From Microbispora siamensis (lineage in GTDB: Bacteria > Actinomycetota > Actinomycetes > Streptosporangiales > Streptosporangiaceae): 64,000 nt of DNA. The position numbers were made by a program, and so were the translations under genes. Below the pieces are notes generated by a model, which worked only from the letters and a program-made list of their open reading frames with translations, was not told the origin of the DNA and did not search any database. Location of the stretch: positions 186,001 to 250,000 of the forward strand of contig NZ_BOOF01000003.1 of NCBI RefSeq assembly GCF_016863095.1, read 5' to 3'. Below are positions 1 to 9,401 of the stretch, piece by piece; within the stretch, counting starts at the first letter, position 1; each line of letters starts with the position of its first letter.

Positions 1-2623
1 CCGCGAACTCGCCCGCCCGCAGCAGGTGCGCCATGCGGAAGACACGGGCGACGGCCTCCGCCGTCGGGTCCAGGGGAAGGGCGAGCATCTCCTCGACCGC
101 CCGGCGGCGCTCGTCCTCCCGCTCGGAGACCCAGGCGGCCATCACGTAGTTGTTGAGCGAGCGGGCCAGCAGGCGGGGGTCGCCGGTGCGGCGGGCCAGC
201 CGCACGCCGTCGGCGGCCAGCCGCTCCCCCTCGGCCCGGCGCGGCGAGTAGTACAGCTCCAGGCCCAGGGTGCCCAGCAGGGTGGCCCGCTCCGCGTCGC
301 CGAGCGGCTCCTCCAGCAGGCCCTCCAGCAGGGCGACGGACTCGTCGTCCACGGCGCCGTAGTGGCGCCAGTTCCACACCGACATGCCGCCGAACACGGT
401 GACGGCCTCGATCAGCGTCGCGCGCTCGCCGATCGCGGCGGCGAGGCCGATCGCCTCCTCCAGGGCCGACCTCGCCCCGGCGACGTCGCCGACCGCGCGC
501 AGCGCCTCGCCGCGGCGCACCAGCAGCGCGCTCCGCCGGGCGGGGTCCGCCGGCCCGAGGGCGGCGAGGGCCCTGCCCCACCACTCCACCGCCTCGTCGT
601 ACGCGCAGCCGGCGGCGGCCTGCCGGGCGGCCAGGACGGCGTACTCCACCGCCTTGGCGGCCCCGCCCGCCCGGGCGGCCGCCACGAAGTGGTGGGCGAG
701 CACGGACGCCTCGACCCCCGCAAGCGTCTCCAGCGCCTCCCCTGTGCGCAGGTGCAGCCGCGCCGCGCGCACCCGGCCGAGACCCGCGTAGAGGGCGTCG
801 CGGACGAGGGCGTGCGAGAACCGGTAGTCGAAGCCGGGCGCCTCGACGAGCAGCCCCGTCGCCACGGCCGGTTCGAGCCGCAGCATCACCTCGTCCGCGC
901 CCACGCCGCAGGCGGCCTCCAGCGCGTCGAGGCTCACCTCGCGGCCGAGTACGGCGGCCGCCTCCAGCAGCGCGCGGGTCTCCTCCGGCAGTCGCGCGAC
1001 GCGGCGGCCGATGACCTCGCGCACCCCCTCTGGCACGCCGACGGAGGCGGCGTCGAGCCGGTGCTCGCTGCCCAGCAGCCGGATCAGCTCGCCCAGATAG
1101 AAGGGGTTGCCCCCGGTGCGCTCGTGGAGCAGCGCGGCGAGCCGTGTGTCCGGCAGGTCGCGCCCGGCCAGGTAGGCGGCCACGTCCTCCCGGGTGAACG
1201 GCGGCAGCGTGAGGCGCTCCGCGCCGCGTTCGCGGGCGAGCACGGCCATCGTGTCGCGCAGTTGCTCGGGGTCGCCGCCCGGCTCCGGACGGATCGTCGC
1301 CAGCACCAGCACCGGCGACCGGTGCAGTTCCCCGGCCGCGAACGCGAGCAGGCGCAGGGACGACGCGTCGGCCCAGTGCAGGTCGTCGAGGACGACGAGC
1401 GCCGGCCCCGCCGCCCGGAGGGCGGCGGCCACCCGCTCGTGCAGCTCGAACAGCGCGGCGCCGGGGTCGCCGCCGGGTGTCCGTCCCGGCGTTCCCCCGG
1501 ACAGGGCGGCCAGCGCGTCCGCCGCGTCCGGGCCGAGGTCGCGCAGCACCCGCAGCCAGGGCCAGAAGGCGGGGGCGCCGGTGTCCTCGGCGCAGCGGCC
1601 CCAGGCGACCGTCATGCCCAGGGCGGCCGCCTCGTCGGCCGCCGCCTCCGCCAGGCGGGACTTGCCGATGCCCGCCTCCCCGGCCACCAGCAGCACGCCG
1701 CCCCGGCCGCGCCGGGCCTCGGCCAGGCGTGCGGCCACGCGTCCGAGCTGCTCGCGCCGGGCGACGAGCCCGTCGTGGACGACAGTTCCCGGCGTGGTCC
1801 CGGGCGGGACGGCCGTCACCGGCGCGGCGGCGGGGGCGAGCAGGGCGGGCCCGGGGCCGTCGAGGTCCGGCGACTGGCCGAAGACGGCCTGCTCGAGCCG
1901 CCGAAGCTCGGGGCCGGGCTCCAGGCCCAGCTCCCCGGCGAGCAGCTCCCTGACCCTGCGCAGCGCGGCGAGGGCGTCGGCCTGCCGTCCGGATCGGTAG
2001 AGGGCGAGCACGAGCAGGCTCCACAGCCGCTCCCGGTAGGGGTGGTCCTCCACCAGGCGTTCGAGGTCGGGCACGCACGATCCCGCGTCGCCGAGCGCCA
2101 GCCGGGCCTCGAACCAGTGCTCGGTGGCCGTGGCGCGCAGCTCGGTCAGCCGCGCCACGACCGGCTGGGCGAACTCGTACGCGGTGAACTCGGCGAGCGG
2201 CTCGCCCCGCCACGTCTCCAGCGCGGCGCGCAGCGACTCGGCCGCGGCGGCGTGCTCGCCCCGGGCGAGCGCCCGCCCGCCGTCCTCGGCCAGCGCGGTG
2301 AAGCGGACCAGGTCCACCTGGCCGGGCGCCACCGCCAGCAGGTAGCCGGGCTCGCGGGTGACCAGCACCTTCGGCGGCGTGCGCGGCGGCCGGCCGGGTT
2401 CGAGCGCCCGGCGGAGCTGGGAGATGTACCCCTGCAGGGTCCCGGTCGCGCTCGACGGCGCCTCGCCCTCCCACAGCTCGTCGATGAGACGGTCGAGGGA
2501 GACCACGCGGCCCGGCTCCAGCGCGAGCACGGCCAGCACGGCACGCTGCTTGGGCGTGCCCAGGTCGACGGCCCGGCCGGTGGCGTCGGTGACCTCGATC
2601 GGGCCGAACAGGCGAAAGTCCAT
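1..2623 (-). CDS. SARP/AfsR-family transcriptional regulator with ATPase domain (3' end outside window)
   Basis: The start is ATG at 2623, preceded by GAGGAACG. The N-terminus (MDFRLFGPIEV) is a winged-helix OmpR-like DNA-binding domain, followed by a bacterial transcriptional activation (BTAD) region. A P-loop ATPase follows, with Walker A GEAGIGKS (near 1660-1690) and Walker B LVVLDDLHWAD (near 1375-1400). The remainder encodes helical, alanine-rich TPR-like sequence and continues past position 1, so the C-terminus is missing. About 874 codons are visible, as in large AfsR/SARP regulators (known: these activate secondary-metabolism or developmental genes in actinomycetes). It is divergent from an FAD oxidoreductase, the nearest candidate target. 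No biosynthetic cluster is visible in the window, so the regulon is unknown. Confidence 0.9.
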   Translation of the reverse strand, partial: MDFRLFGPIEVTDATGRAVDLGTPKQRAVLAVLALEPGRVVSLDRLIDELWEGEAPSSATGTLQGYISQLRRALEPGRPPRTPPKVLVTREPGYLLAVAPGQVDLVRFTALAEDGGRALARGEHAAAAESLRAALETWRGEPLAEFTAYEFAQPVVARLTELRATATEHWFEARLALGDAGSCVPDLERLVEDHPYRERLWSLLVLALYRSGRQADALAALRRVRELLAGELGLEPGPELRRLEQAVFGQSPDLDGPGPALLAPAAAPVTAVPPGTTPGTVVHDGLVARREQLGRVAARLAEARRGRGGVLLVAGEAGIGKSRLAEAAADEAAALGMTVAWGRCAEDTGAPAFWPWLRVLRDLGPDAADALAALSGGTPGRTPGGDPGAALFELHERVAAALRAAGPALVVLDDLHWADASSLRLLAFAAGELHRSPVLVLATIRPEPGGDPEQLRDTMAVLARERGAERLTLPPFTREDVAAYLAGRDLPDTRLAALLHERTGGNPFYLGELIRLLGSEHRLDAASVGVPEGVREVIGRRVARLPEETRALLEAAAVLGREVSLDALEAACGVGADEVMLRLEPAVATGLLVEAPGFDYRFSHALVRDALYAGLGRVRAARLHLRTGEALETLAGVEASVLAHHFVAAARAGGAAKAVEYAVLAARQAAAGCAYDEAVEWWGRALAALGPADPARRSALLVRRGEALRAVGDVAGARSALEEAIGLAAAIGERATLIEAVTVFGGMSVWNWRHYGAVDDESVALLEGLLEEPLGDAERATLLGTLGLELYYSPRRAEGERLAADGVRLARRTGDPRLLARSLNNYVMAAWVSEREDERRRAVEEMLALPLDPTAEAVARVFRMAHLLRAGEFA

Positions 2624-2663
2624 CGTTCCTCATCGCGAGACGTGTACCGGAAATCGGACTCCT

Positions 2664-2695
2664 ACCGTAGGACCAGACGATTCCGAGCCGATTCC
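2664..2695 (-). promoter_or_regulatory. Candidate SARP box and -10 element upstream of the SARP gene
   Basis: Read on the minus strand, the heptamer GGAATCG occurs at 2695-2689 and again at 2684-2678. The 4-bp spacer gives an 11-bp period. Eight bases after the second copy is TACGGT (2669-2664), which fits a TAnnnT -10 hexamer about 40 bases before the SARP start codon. Direct heptamers with an 11-bp period and 8 bp to the -10 are the known architecture of SARP binding sites. Autoregulation, or control of the divergent oxidoreductase, is inferred. Confidence 0.5.
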
Positions 2696-2775
2696 CAATC
2701 ATCGCCAAACGGGATGTAGCAGGGTTGATCGCGAGCGGGGCCGACCGGCGCCGCCGGACGCAGCAGGAGGAGAGC

Positions 2776-4128
2776 GTGACAACCCTGGGAACCGACCTTC
2801 GCCGCACGGTACGCGGGCAGGTCCTCGTCCCCGGCGACGACGGATTCGAGACCGCGCGGCTGCCGTGGAACCGGGCGGTCGACCAGCGGGTGGCCGCGAT
2901 CGTGGAGGTCGAGGACGCGGCCGACGCCGCCGCCGTGGTCCGCTGCGCGAGGCTGGCCGGCCTCGCCGTCGCGGCGCAGCCGAGCGGGCACGGCGCCACG
3001 ACCCGCCTCGACGGGACGATCCTGGTGCGCACCGGACGGCTGCGCGGCGTGGAGGTCCTGCCGGAGCGGCGGACCGCCCGTGTCGAGGCCGGCGTGCAGT
3101 GGGGCGAGTTGCTGACCGCGACCGGCAAGCACGGGCTGACCGGCCTGCCGGGCAGCTCCCCCGTCGTCAGCGTCACCGGCTACACCCTCGGCGGCGGGCT
3201 CGGGTGGTTCGCCCGCAGGCACGGCTGGGCGGCCGGCGCCGTACGCGCCTTCGAGGTGGTCGGCGCCGACGGCGCCCAGGCCCGCGTGACCGCCGACTCC
3301 GACCCCGACCTGTTCTGGGCGCTGCGCGGCGGCGGGGGCGACTTCGCGCTGGTGACGGCGATGGAGCTGGACCTGCACCCGGCGCCGCTGCTGTACGGCG
3401 GGCGCATGCTGTGGCCCGCGGAGCGGGCGCCCGAGGTGCTCGCCGCCTACCGGGAGGTGACCGCCGCGGCGCCCGCGGAGCTGACCGTCTGGTTCGCGAT
3501 GGCGAAGTTCCCGCCGGTGCCCCAGGTGCCCGAGCCGCTGCGCGGGCTCGCCGTGGTCGCGGTGGACTCGACGTTCCTGGGCGGCGAGGAGGAGGGGCGC
3601 GACCTGCTGCGGCGGTTCGAGGACATCCCCGGCCTGCTGAACGACAGCCGCGCGGCGATGCCCCTGGACGCCCTGGGCGGCATCTGCGCCGAGCCGACGC
3701 AGCCGGTGCCCGGCGCGGGCCGCGGCGAACTGCTGACCGGGCTCGGCGACGCCGTGGCGGACGACCTGCTCGCGGCCGTGGGCGACGTCGCCCCCTTGGC
3801 CACGGTGCAGGTGCGCCACCTGGGCGGCGCGCTGAGCCGGCCCGCCGACGGCGGCGGAGCGTGCGGGCACATCGCCGAGCCGTACCTGCTGAGCATGATC
3901 GGGCCGGTCCTGTCGCCGGAGGCCGGGCAGGCGGTCAAGGCGCGGCTGGCGGAGATCGCGCGGGCGATGGCGCCGCACACGACCGGCCGCAAGCCGTTCA
4001 CCTACCTGGGCGGCGACGAGAAGGCCGCCTCGGCGTTCGACGCGGACACGCTGGCCCGGCTGCGCGAGATCAAGCGCCACCGCGACCCTGACGGCGTCTT
4101 CCGCGCCAACCAGCCGGTGCTCGGGTAG
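2776..4128 (+). CDS. FAD-binding (PCMH-type) oxidoreductase, BBE-like
   Basis: The GTG start at 2776 is chosen because AGGAGG lies just upstream; an in-frame ATG at 2725 has no such site. The N-terminal half is an FAD_binding_4 domain, with a PSGHGATTR loop near residues 65-75, the region that binds the flavin in this family. The C-terminal end HRDPDGVFRANQPVL is the typical berberine-bridge-enzyme-like tail. Family members oxidise alcohols, sugars, nicotine derivatives or polyketide intermediates; the substrate cannot be read from sequence. The usual SGGHS-type motif that carries a covalent FAD histidine is altered to PSGHG, so covalent attachment is uncertain. It is divergent from the SARP regulator and its stop abuts the convergent lipoprotein gene. 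Confidence 0.85.
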   Translation: MTTLGTDLRRTVRGQVLVPGDDGFETARLPWNRAVDQRVAAIVEVEDAADAAAVVRCARLAGLAVAAQPSGHGATTRLDGTILVRTGRLRGVEVLPERRTARVEAGVQWGELLTATGKHGLTGLPGSSPVVSVTGYTLGGGLGWFARRHGWAAGAVRAFEVVGADGAQARVTADSDPDLFWALRGGGGDFALVTAMELDLHPAPLLYGGRMLWPAERAPEVLAAYREVTAAAPAELTVWFAMAKFPPVPQVPEPLRGLAVVAVDSTFLGGEEEGRDLLRRFEDIPGLLNDSRAAMPLDALGGICAEPTQPVPGAGRGELLTGLGDAVADDLLAAVGDVAPLATVQVRHLGGALSRPADGGGACGHIAEPYLLSMIGPVLSPEAGQAVKARLAEIARAMAPHTTGRKPFTYLGGDEKAASAFDADTLARLREIKRHRDPDGVFRANQPVLG

Positions 4129-4812
4129 CTACAGTTTGTTGACCTCGGCGTCGCCCGCTCCCGTCTTCACGACGATCGTGCGCGGCGCCGAGTGATCGAC
4201 GGGAACCCCGATCTTCCCGTCCCCGATGCCGGTCTCGACGGTCACGTTGTACGTCGCCGCCGGCACCCACAGATGGGCGTCGCCCGCACCGGTCTCCGCG
4301 CGCACCAGGTCGGGCACGGCGGTGAACCGGAGCCTGACGTTGCCCGCCCCGGTGTTGGCCGTCACCTGCTTGCCGGCCAGGCCACGGCTGTCGACGTCGC
4401 CGGACCCCGTGGTCACCTCCACCGGGCCGGTCGCGTTGCGCAGGGTGACGTTCCCCGACCCGCTGTCGAGCTTGAGCCTGACGCCATGCGGCACCTCGAC
4501 CCGGTAGTCGACCCAGCAGTTGTCGCACTCGTACGCCAGCGTGAGCGTGCCGCCGCTCACGCTGTGGCCGTCGGCGGGCTTGTCGCCCCGCCAGTGCCGG
4601 GTCTCGGTGACGTGGACGCCGGTCCTGCCGGTCTCGGTCACCACGATGTCGCCCGCCCCCGTGTGGGCGTCGATGGCCGTGACCGCGTCCTTGACGTCGT
4701 AGGACATCGTGTCCTGCTCCCCGCCGCCGATGTTCAGCTTCACGTCGCAGGCCGCCACGGCGAGGCTCATTCCCAGGACGGCCCCCACGACGGCCATCGT
4801 CTTGTGTCTCAT
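4129..4812 (-). CDS. DUF4097-family putative adhesin-like lipoprotein
   Basis: The protein has 227 residues. The start at 4812 has GAGGAC upstream, and the N-terminus MRHKTMAVVGAVLGMSLAVAAC is a lipoprotein signal with a VAAC lipobox. The mature part is built of repeated short strands with recurring TGAGD, SGSGN and TGSGD motifs (for example HTGAGDIVV, DSGSGNVTL, TTGSGDVD, TNTGAGN, ETGAGDAH). This is the signature of the DUF4097/DUF2807 beta-helix fold. The family is found on cell envelopes and its biochemical role is not established. It converges with the FAD oxidoreductase with no spacer and is divergent from malate synthase. Confidence 0.85.
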   Translation of the reverse strand: MRHKTMAVVGAVLGMSLAVAACDVKLNIGGGEQDTMSYDVKDAVTAIDAHTGAGDIVVTETGRTGVHVTETRHWRGDKPADGHSVSGGTLTLAYECDNCWVDYRVEVPHGVRLKLDSGSGNVTLRNATGPVEVTTGSGDVDSRGLAGKQVTANTGAGNVRLRFTAVPDLVRAETGAGDAHLWVPAATYNVTVETGIGDGKIGVPVDHSAPRTIVVKTGAGDAEVNKL

Positions 4813-4889
4813 GTCCTCGATCTTCGGCGATGCGTCGGGCGTCGCCCATCGGGGAATCCCCGGACCGCCCCCTGAGGAAGTCCCTGGCG

Positions 4890-4919
4890 TTGACCCCCGG
4901 CCATCCCCTGAAGTAGCGT
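4890..4919 (+). promoter_or_regulatory. Candidate promoter of the malate synthase/glc operon
   Basis: TTGACC (4890-4895) and TAGCGT (4914-4919) are separated by 18 bases and lie 41 bases upstream of the malate synthase start. Between promoter and gene are the palindrome TTCCGGAA (4944-4951) and the partial inverted pair TTCCAC (4923-4928) / GTGGAA. These could serve as an operator for the IclR protein of the operon; that link is inference only. Confidence 0.45.
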
Positions 4920-4959
4920 CGATTCCACGATTCAGAACTATTTTTCCGGAAGGTGGAAA

Positions 4960-6549
4960 ATGACGGAAGGCGTCGAGATCACAGGCCCCCTGCTGGACCG
5001 GTTCGACGAGATCCTCACTCCCGAGGCCCTCGGCTTCGTGGCCACCTTGCAGCGCGAGTTCGACCCCAGGCGCAGGGAACTGCTCGCCGCGCGTCAGGTG
5101 CGGCAGGAGGAGCTGTCCGCGGGCGGCATGCTCGATTTCCTTCCCGAGACCGCCCACGTCCGCGAGTCCGAGTGGCGGGTCGCCCCGCCGGCTCCGGGGC
5201 TGGAGGACCGCCGGGTCGAGATCACCGGTCCCGTCGACCGCAAGATGACGATCAACGCACTCAACTCCGGTGCCAAGGTCTGGCTGGCCGACTTCGAGGA
5301 CGCCAACTCCCCGACCTGGGAGAACACGATCAACGGGCAGCTCAACCTGCGCGACGCCCTCGACCGTACGATCGACTTCGAGTCGGGCGGCAAGACGTAC
5401 GCGCTGCGGCCGGACGAGGAGCTGGCCACGATCGTGGTCCGCCCGCGCGGCTGGCACCTGCCGGAGAAGCACATCCTGGTGGACGGCGCGCCGATGTCCG
5501 GGTCGCTGCTCGACTTCGGCCTCTACTTCTTCCACTGCGCGCGGCGGCAGATCGCCAAGGGCCGGGGGCCGTACTTCTACCTGCCGAAGATGGAGTCGCA
5601 CCTGGAGGCGCGGCTCTGGAACGACGTGTTCGTCCGGGCCCAGGAGCTGCTCGGCATCCCCAGGGGGACGATCCGGGCGACCGTGCTCATCGAGACCTAC
5701 CCGGCCGCGTTCGAGATGGAGGAGATCCTCTACGAGCTGCGCGAGCACTCCGCGGGCCTCAACGCCGGCCGCTGGGACTACCTGTTCAGCGTCATCAAGA
5801 AGTTCCGCACCCGGGGGCGGGAGTTCCTGCTGCCCGAGCGCAACGCGGTGACGATGACCGCGCCGTTCATGCGGGCCTACACCGAACTGCTGGTGCGCAC
5901 CTGCCACAAGCGCGGCGCGCACGCCATCGGCGGCATGGCGGCCTTCATCCCCTCCCGCCGCGACCCGGAGGTCAACAAGGTCGCACTGGAGAAGGTGCGG
6001 GCCGACAAGACCCGGGAGTCGGGCGACGGTTTCGACGGCTCCTGGGTGGCCCACCCCGACCTCGTGCCGATCTGCCGCGAGGTGTTCGACGGCGTGCTCG
6101 GCGACCGGCCCAACCAGCTCGACCGGCTGCGCGAGGACGTCCACGTCACGGCCGAGGACCTGTTGTCGGTGTCCAAGACCCCCGGCGAGATCACCGAGGC
6201 CGGGCTGCGCAACAACGTGGACGTCGGCCTGCGCTACCTGGCGGCCTGGATGGGCGGCAACGGCGCCGCGGCGATCCACAACCTGATGGAGGACGCGGCG
6301 ACCGCCGAGATCTCCCGTTCGCAGGTCTGGCAGTGGATCCACAACGACATCACGCTGGCCGACACCGGCGCGGTGGTGACACGGGAGCTCGTCGAGCGGA
6401 TCATCGAGGAGGAACTGGCCGGGATCGCCGCCGGGCCGGGCTACGACGAGAAGCTCTACGCGCAGGCAACGGCGCTGTTCAAGGAGGTCGCCCTTGACGA
6501 CGACTTCGCGGAGTTCCTTACGCTTCCGGCGTACGAGCGGATGCCGTGA
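4960..6549 (+). CDS. aceB: Malate synthase A
   Basis: The protein has 529 residues, the usual length of malate synthase A (MSA, about 530). It condenses glyoxylate with acetyl-CoA to give malate in the cytosol. Diagnostic segments include [19 protein letters not shown], the [14 protein letters not shown] block and [16 protein letters not shown] (family metal/substrate region). The later block with [16 protein letters not shown] and the C-terminal QVWQWIHND are also present. The ATG at 4960 follows a GGAAGG ribosome site. It heads a run of genes for glycolate oxidase (24 bases to glcD), so it likely consumes the glyoxylate those subunits make. No isocitrate lyase gene is in the window. Confidence 0.97.
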   Translation: MTEGVEITGPLLDRFDEILTPEALGFVATLQREFDPRRRELLAARQVRQEELSAGGMLDFLPETAHVRESEWRVAPPAPGLEDRRVEITGPVDRKMTINALNSGAKVWLADFEDANSPTWENTINGQLNLRDALDRTIDFESGGKTYALRPDEELATIVVRPRGWHLPEKHILVDGAPMSGSLLDFGLYFFHCARRQIAKGRGPYFYLPKMESHLEARLWNDVFVRAQELLGIPRGTIRATVLIETYPAAFEMEEILYELREHSAGLNAGRWDYLFSVIKKFRTRGREFLLPERNAVTMTAPFMRAYTELLVRTCHKRGAHAIGGMAAFIPSRRDPEVNKVALEKVRADKTRESGDGFDGSWVAHPDLVPICREVFDGVLGDRPNQLDRLREDVHVTAEDLLSVSKTPGEITEAGLRNNVDVGLRYLAAWMGGNGAAAIHNLMEDAATAEISRSQVWQWIHNDITLADTGAVVTRELVERIIEEELAGIAAGPGYDEKLYAQATALFKEVALDDDFAEFLTLPAYERMP

Positions 6550-6573
6550 CGATGTGAGGGGAAGCGGGAGCCG

Positions 6574-8025
6574 ATGTCCGAGCTCGAACGGCTGACGGCA
6601 CGGCTGGCGGCCGTGCTCCCGCCGGACGCCGTCATCACCGACCCCGTACGGCTGCGCACCTACGAGTGCGACGGGCTGACCGTCCACCGGGCCACGCCCG
6701 GGGTGGTCGTGCTGCCGGGGACGGCCGAGGAGATCGCCGCGGTCGTACGGCTGTGCGGCGAGCACGGCGTGCCGTTCGTCGCGCGGGGGTCGGGCACCGG
6801 CCTGTCGGGCGGCGCCCTCCCCCGCACGGACGGCGTGCTGATCGTCACCTCCCGCATGCGGCGGATCGTGGAGATCGACATCCCGAACCGCCGGGCAGTG
6901 GTGGAGCCCGGGGTGACGAACCTGGCGATCACCGAGGCGGTCCGCGACCGGGGGTACTACTACGCCCCCGACCCCTCCAGCCAGCAGGTCTGTTCGATCG
7001 GCGGCAACGTGGCGGAGAACTCGGGCGGCGCGCACTGCCTCAAGTACGGCTTCACGGTCAACCACGTGCTCGCCGCCGAGATCGTCACGCCGGACGGGGA
7101 GATCGTGGAGCTGTCCGCCCAGGACCCGGGCTACGACCTGCTCGGCGCGTTCGTCGGCTCGGAGGGCACGCTCGGCATCGCCACCAAGATCACCGTACGG
7201 CTGTCGCGGGCGCCCGAGGCGGTCACGACCCTGCTCGCCGCCTTCACCGGCATCGAGGCCGGCGGGCACGCGGTGTCGGCGATCATCGCGGCGGGCGTCG
7301 TGCCCGCCGCCATCGAGATGATGGACGCGCTGGCGATCGAGGCGGCCGAGGCCGCCGTCCACTGCCGCTACCCCGCCGGGGCGGGAGCCGTACTGGTGGT
7401 GGAGCTGGACGGCCCGCGCGCCGAGGTGGAGCACCAGTTCGCCGAGGTCGAGCGGATCTGCCACGAGAGCGGCGCCTTCGAGATCCGGGTGGCCGCCTCC
7501 GCCGAGGAGCGGGCGGCCATCTGGAAGGGCCGCAAGTCGGCGTTCGCCGCCGTGGGCCGGATCAGCCCGGCGTACATCGTGCAGGACGGCGTGGTGCCGC
7601 GGACCGCGCTTCCCCGCGTGCTCGCCGGGATCGACCGGCTGCAGGAGGAGTACGGCATCCGCGTGGCCAACGTCTTCCACGCGGGCGACGGCAACCTCCA
7701 TCCCCTCGTGCTGTTCGACGACTCCGTGCCCGGCGAGGCCGAGCGGGCCGAGGCCGTGAGCGGGCGCATCCTCGACCTGTGCGTCGAGCACGGCGGGTCT
7801 ATCACCGGGGAGCACGGCGTCGGCGTGGACAAGGCCCGCTACATGCCCCGGATGTTCACCGAGGACGACCTCGACACCATGCAACTCGTGCGGTGCGCGT
7901 TCGATCCCCGTGGTCTCGCCAACCCCGGCAAGATCTTCCCCACCCCGCGCCTGTGCGGCGAGGCGCCGGGAGTGCGCAGGGGCGCTCACCCCCTGGTCGA
8001 GGCCGGCCTCGCGGAGCAGTTCTGA
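6574..8025 (+). CDS. glcD: Glycolate oxidase FAD-linked subunit GlcD
   Basis: The protein has 483 residues. The PCMH FAD domain shows the VARGSGTGLSGGALP flavin loop (near residue 70), and the FAD-oxidase C domain shows HAGDGNLHPLVLFD and GEHGVGVDK, hallmark metal/flavin motifs of the GlcD/D-lactate dehydrogenase family. With GlcE and GlcF it forms the membrane-associated glycolate oxidase that converts glycolate to glyoxylate. Its TGA overlaps the ATG of glcE by one base, implying translational coupling. D-lactate or 2-hydroxyglutarate oxidation would be an alternative for an isolated GlcD homologue, but the EF partners and malate synthase favour glycolate. Confidence 0.93.
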   Translation: MSELERLTARLAAVLPPDAVITDPVRLRTYECDGLTVHRATPGVVVLPGTAEEIAAVVRLCGEHGVPFVARGSGTGLSGGALPRTDGVLIVTSRMRRIVEIDIPNRRAVVEPGVTNLAITEAVRDRGYYYAPDPSSQQVCSIGGNVAENSGGAHCLKYGFTVNHVLAAEIVTPDGEIVELSAQDPGYDLLGAFVGSEGTLGIATKITVRLSRAPEAVTTLLAAFTGIEAGGHAVSAIIAAGVVPAAIEMMDALAIEAAEAAVHCRYPAGAGAVLVVELDGPRAEVEHQFAEVERICHESGAFEIRVAASAEERAAIWKGRKSAFAAVGRISPAYIVQDGVVPRTALPRVLAGIDRLQEEYGIRVANVFHAGDGNLHPLVLFDDSVPGEAERAEAVSGRILDLCVEHGGSITGEHGVGVDKARYMPRMFTEDDLDTMQLVRCAFDPRGLANPGKIFPTPRLCGEAPGVRRGAHPLVEAGLAEQF

Positions 8026-9401
8026 TGGACGCGCGGGACGCTCTGAAGGCGCTGGAGGCGACCGGCGTGGCCGGGCGCGCGGCCGGCGACGGGGACGAGG
8101 TCGCGGGCGTGCGGCCGCGCTGGGTGGCGCTGCCCGAGTCGGCCGAGGAGATCGCGGCCGTGATGCGGGTCTGCGCCGCGCACGACCTGGCCGCCGTCGC
8201 GACGGGCGGCGGGACCAAGCTGCACTGGGGCGCCCCGCCCGACCGCTGCGACGTGCTCGTGGACCTGTGCTGCATGAACCGGGTGCTGGAACACGCGGCG
8301 GGCGACCTGGTCGTCCGGGCGCAGGCCGGGGTGACCGTGGAGGCGCTGGCGCGCGCTCTGGCCGAGGGTGGTCAGGAACTCGCGCTCGACGTTCCCGTCC
8401 CATGCACCACGGTCGGCGGGCTGCTGGCCACCGGGATCGCCGGGCCGCGCAGGTTCCGGTACGGCACGGCCCGCGACCTGCTCATCGGCGTCACGGTCGT
8501 GCTCGCCGACGGCACGATCGCGAAGTCGGGCGGGAAGGTCGTCAAGAACGTCGCCGGATACGACCTCGGCAAGCTGTTCACCGGCTCGTACGGCACGCTC
8601 GGGATCATCGCGGACGCCACCTTCCGCCTCCATCCCCTGCCCGCCGCCCGCGCCTGGGTGACGTTCACCGTCGAACGTCCGGTGACGGAGACCGTCGAGC
8701 CCTACGTGTACGAGGGCAGGACGTTGGACACCACGAGCTTCGAAGCGGCCGCGGCCCTGCACGCCGTGATCCCGGCGGTGACCGAGTCACCACTGGAGCC
8801 GAGCGCGGTGGAAGTGGACTGGCCCGACGTGGCGGGCCCCTGCACGGTGGCGGTCCTGGTGGAGGGCGCCGCCGCGGCCGAGCGCGCCAAGGCGCTGTGC
8901 GGCCTCGTCGGCGACGCCACGGGCGGGGTGGTCCAGGTGAGCGAGGAGCCGCCGCCGTGGTGGGGGCGCCTGCCCGAGCCGCCGGGGCCGGACGAGCCGC
9001 CGGGCCCCGAGGGCCGAGCCGCGGACGGCGGGGAGATCCTGCTGGAGGTCAGGAACGTCCCCTATCGGCTGGCCGGGAGCTTCGTCGAGCCCTTCTGCGC
9101 GGCCCGCACGGCGGACGTGCGCGCGGCGGTGCGCGGTTCCCTGGCCTCGCACGTGTTCCACGTCGCGTTGCCGCCGGACACCGAACCCGGCCGGGTCGCC
9201 GGCTTCACCGGCGTGTTGCGCGACGACATGGAGGCGGACGGCGAGGGCCGCGTCGTCGTGCTCGCCGCGCCCCCGGAGGCCGCGCGCCGCCTCGACCGGT
9301 GGGGGCGCGTCGGCGCGCTGCCGCTGATGCGGCGGGTCAAGGAGCGGTTCGACCCCGATCGCCGGCTGTCGCCCGGCCGTTTCATCGGAGGCATCTGGTG
9401 A
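8025..9401 (+). CDS. glcE: Glycolate oxidase FAD-binding subunit GlcE
   Basis: The protein has 458 residues, starting at the ATG that overlaps the glcD stop. It has an FAD_binding_4 fold with the VATGGGTKLHWG loop near residue 60, the PRRFRYGTARDLLIGV segment and VKNVAGYDLGKLFTGSYGTLGI, both typical of GlcE. The C-terminus FDPDRRLSPGRF matches the family. A proline/glutamate-rich insertion (near residues 320-340, PEPPGPDEPPGPEG) looks like a lineage-specific linker. The stop TGA at 9399-9401 lies at the edge of the inserted tnpB element. The element does not alter the reading frame. Confidence 0.9.
   Translation: MDARDALKALEATGVAGRAAGDGDEVAGVRPRWVALPESAEEIAAVMRVCAAHDLAAVATGGGTKLHWGAPPDRCDVLVDLCCMNRVLEHAAGDLVVRAQAGVTVEALARALAEGGQELALDVPVPCTTVGGLLATGIAGPRRFRYGTARDLLIGVTVVLADGTIAKSGGKVVKNVAGYDLGKLFTGSYGTLGIIADATFRLHPLPAARAWVTFTVERPVTETVEPYVYEGRTLDTTSFEAAAALHAVIPAVTESPLEPSAVEVDWPDVAGPCTVAVLVEGAAAAERAKALCGLVGDATGGVVQVSEEPPPWWGRLPEPPGPDEPPGPEGRAADGGEILLEVRNVPYRLAGSFVEPFCAARTADVRAAVRGSLASHVFHVALPPDTEPGRVAGFTGVLRDDMEADGEGRVVVLAAPPEAARRLDRWGRVGALPLMRRVKERFDPDRRLSPGRFIGGIW

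Noticed and set aside
26-2719. Long plus-strand open frame (897 codons) opposite the SARP gene
   Set aside because: Its composition (Arg/Gly/His-rich, no domain) is that of an antisense frame, and the minus strand carries clear regulator and Walker motifs with a ribosome site.
4813-8403. Upstream part of a 1424-codon minus-strand frame ending in the DUF4097 gene
   Set aside because: It runs antisense to malate synthase and glcD. Only the segment from 4812 has a signal peptide and ribosome site.
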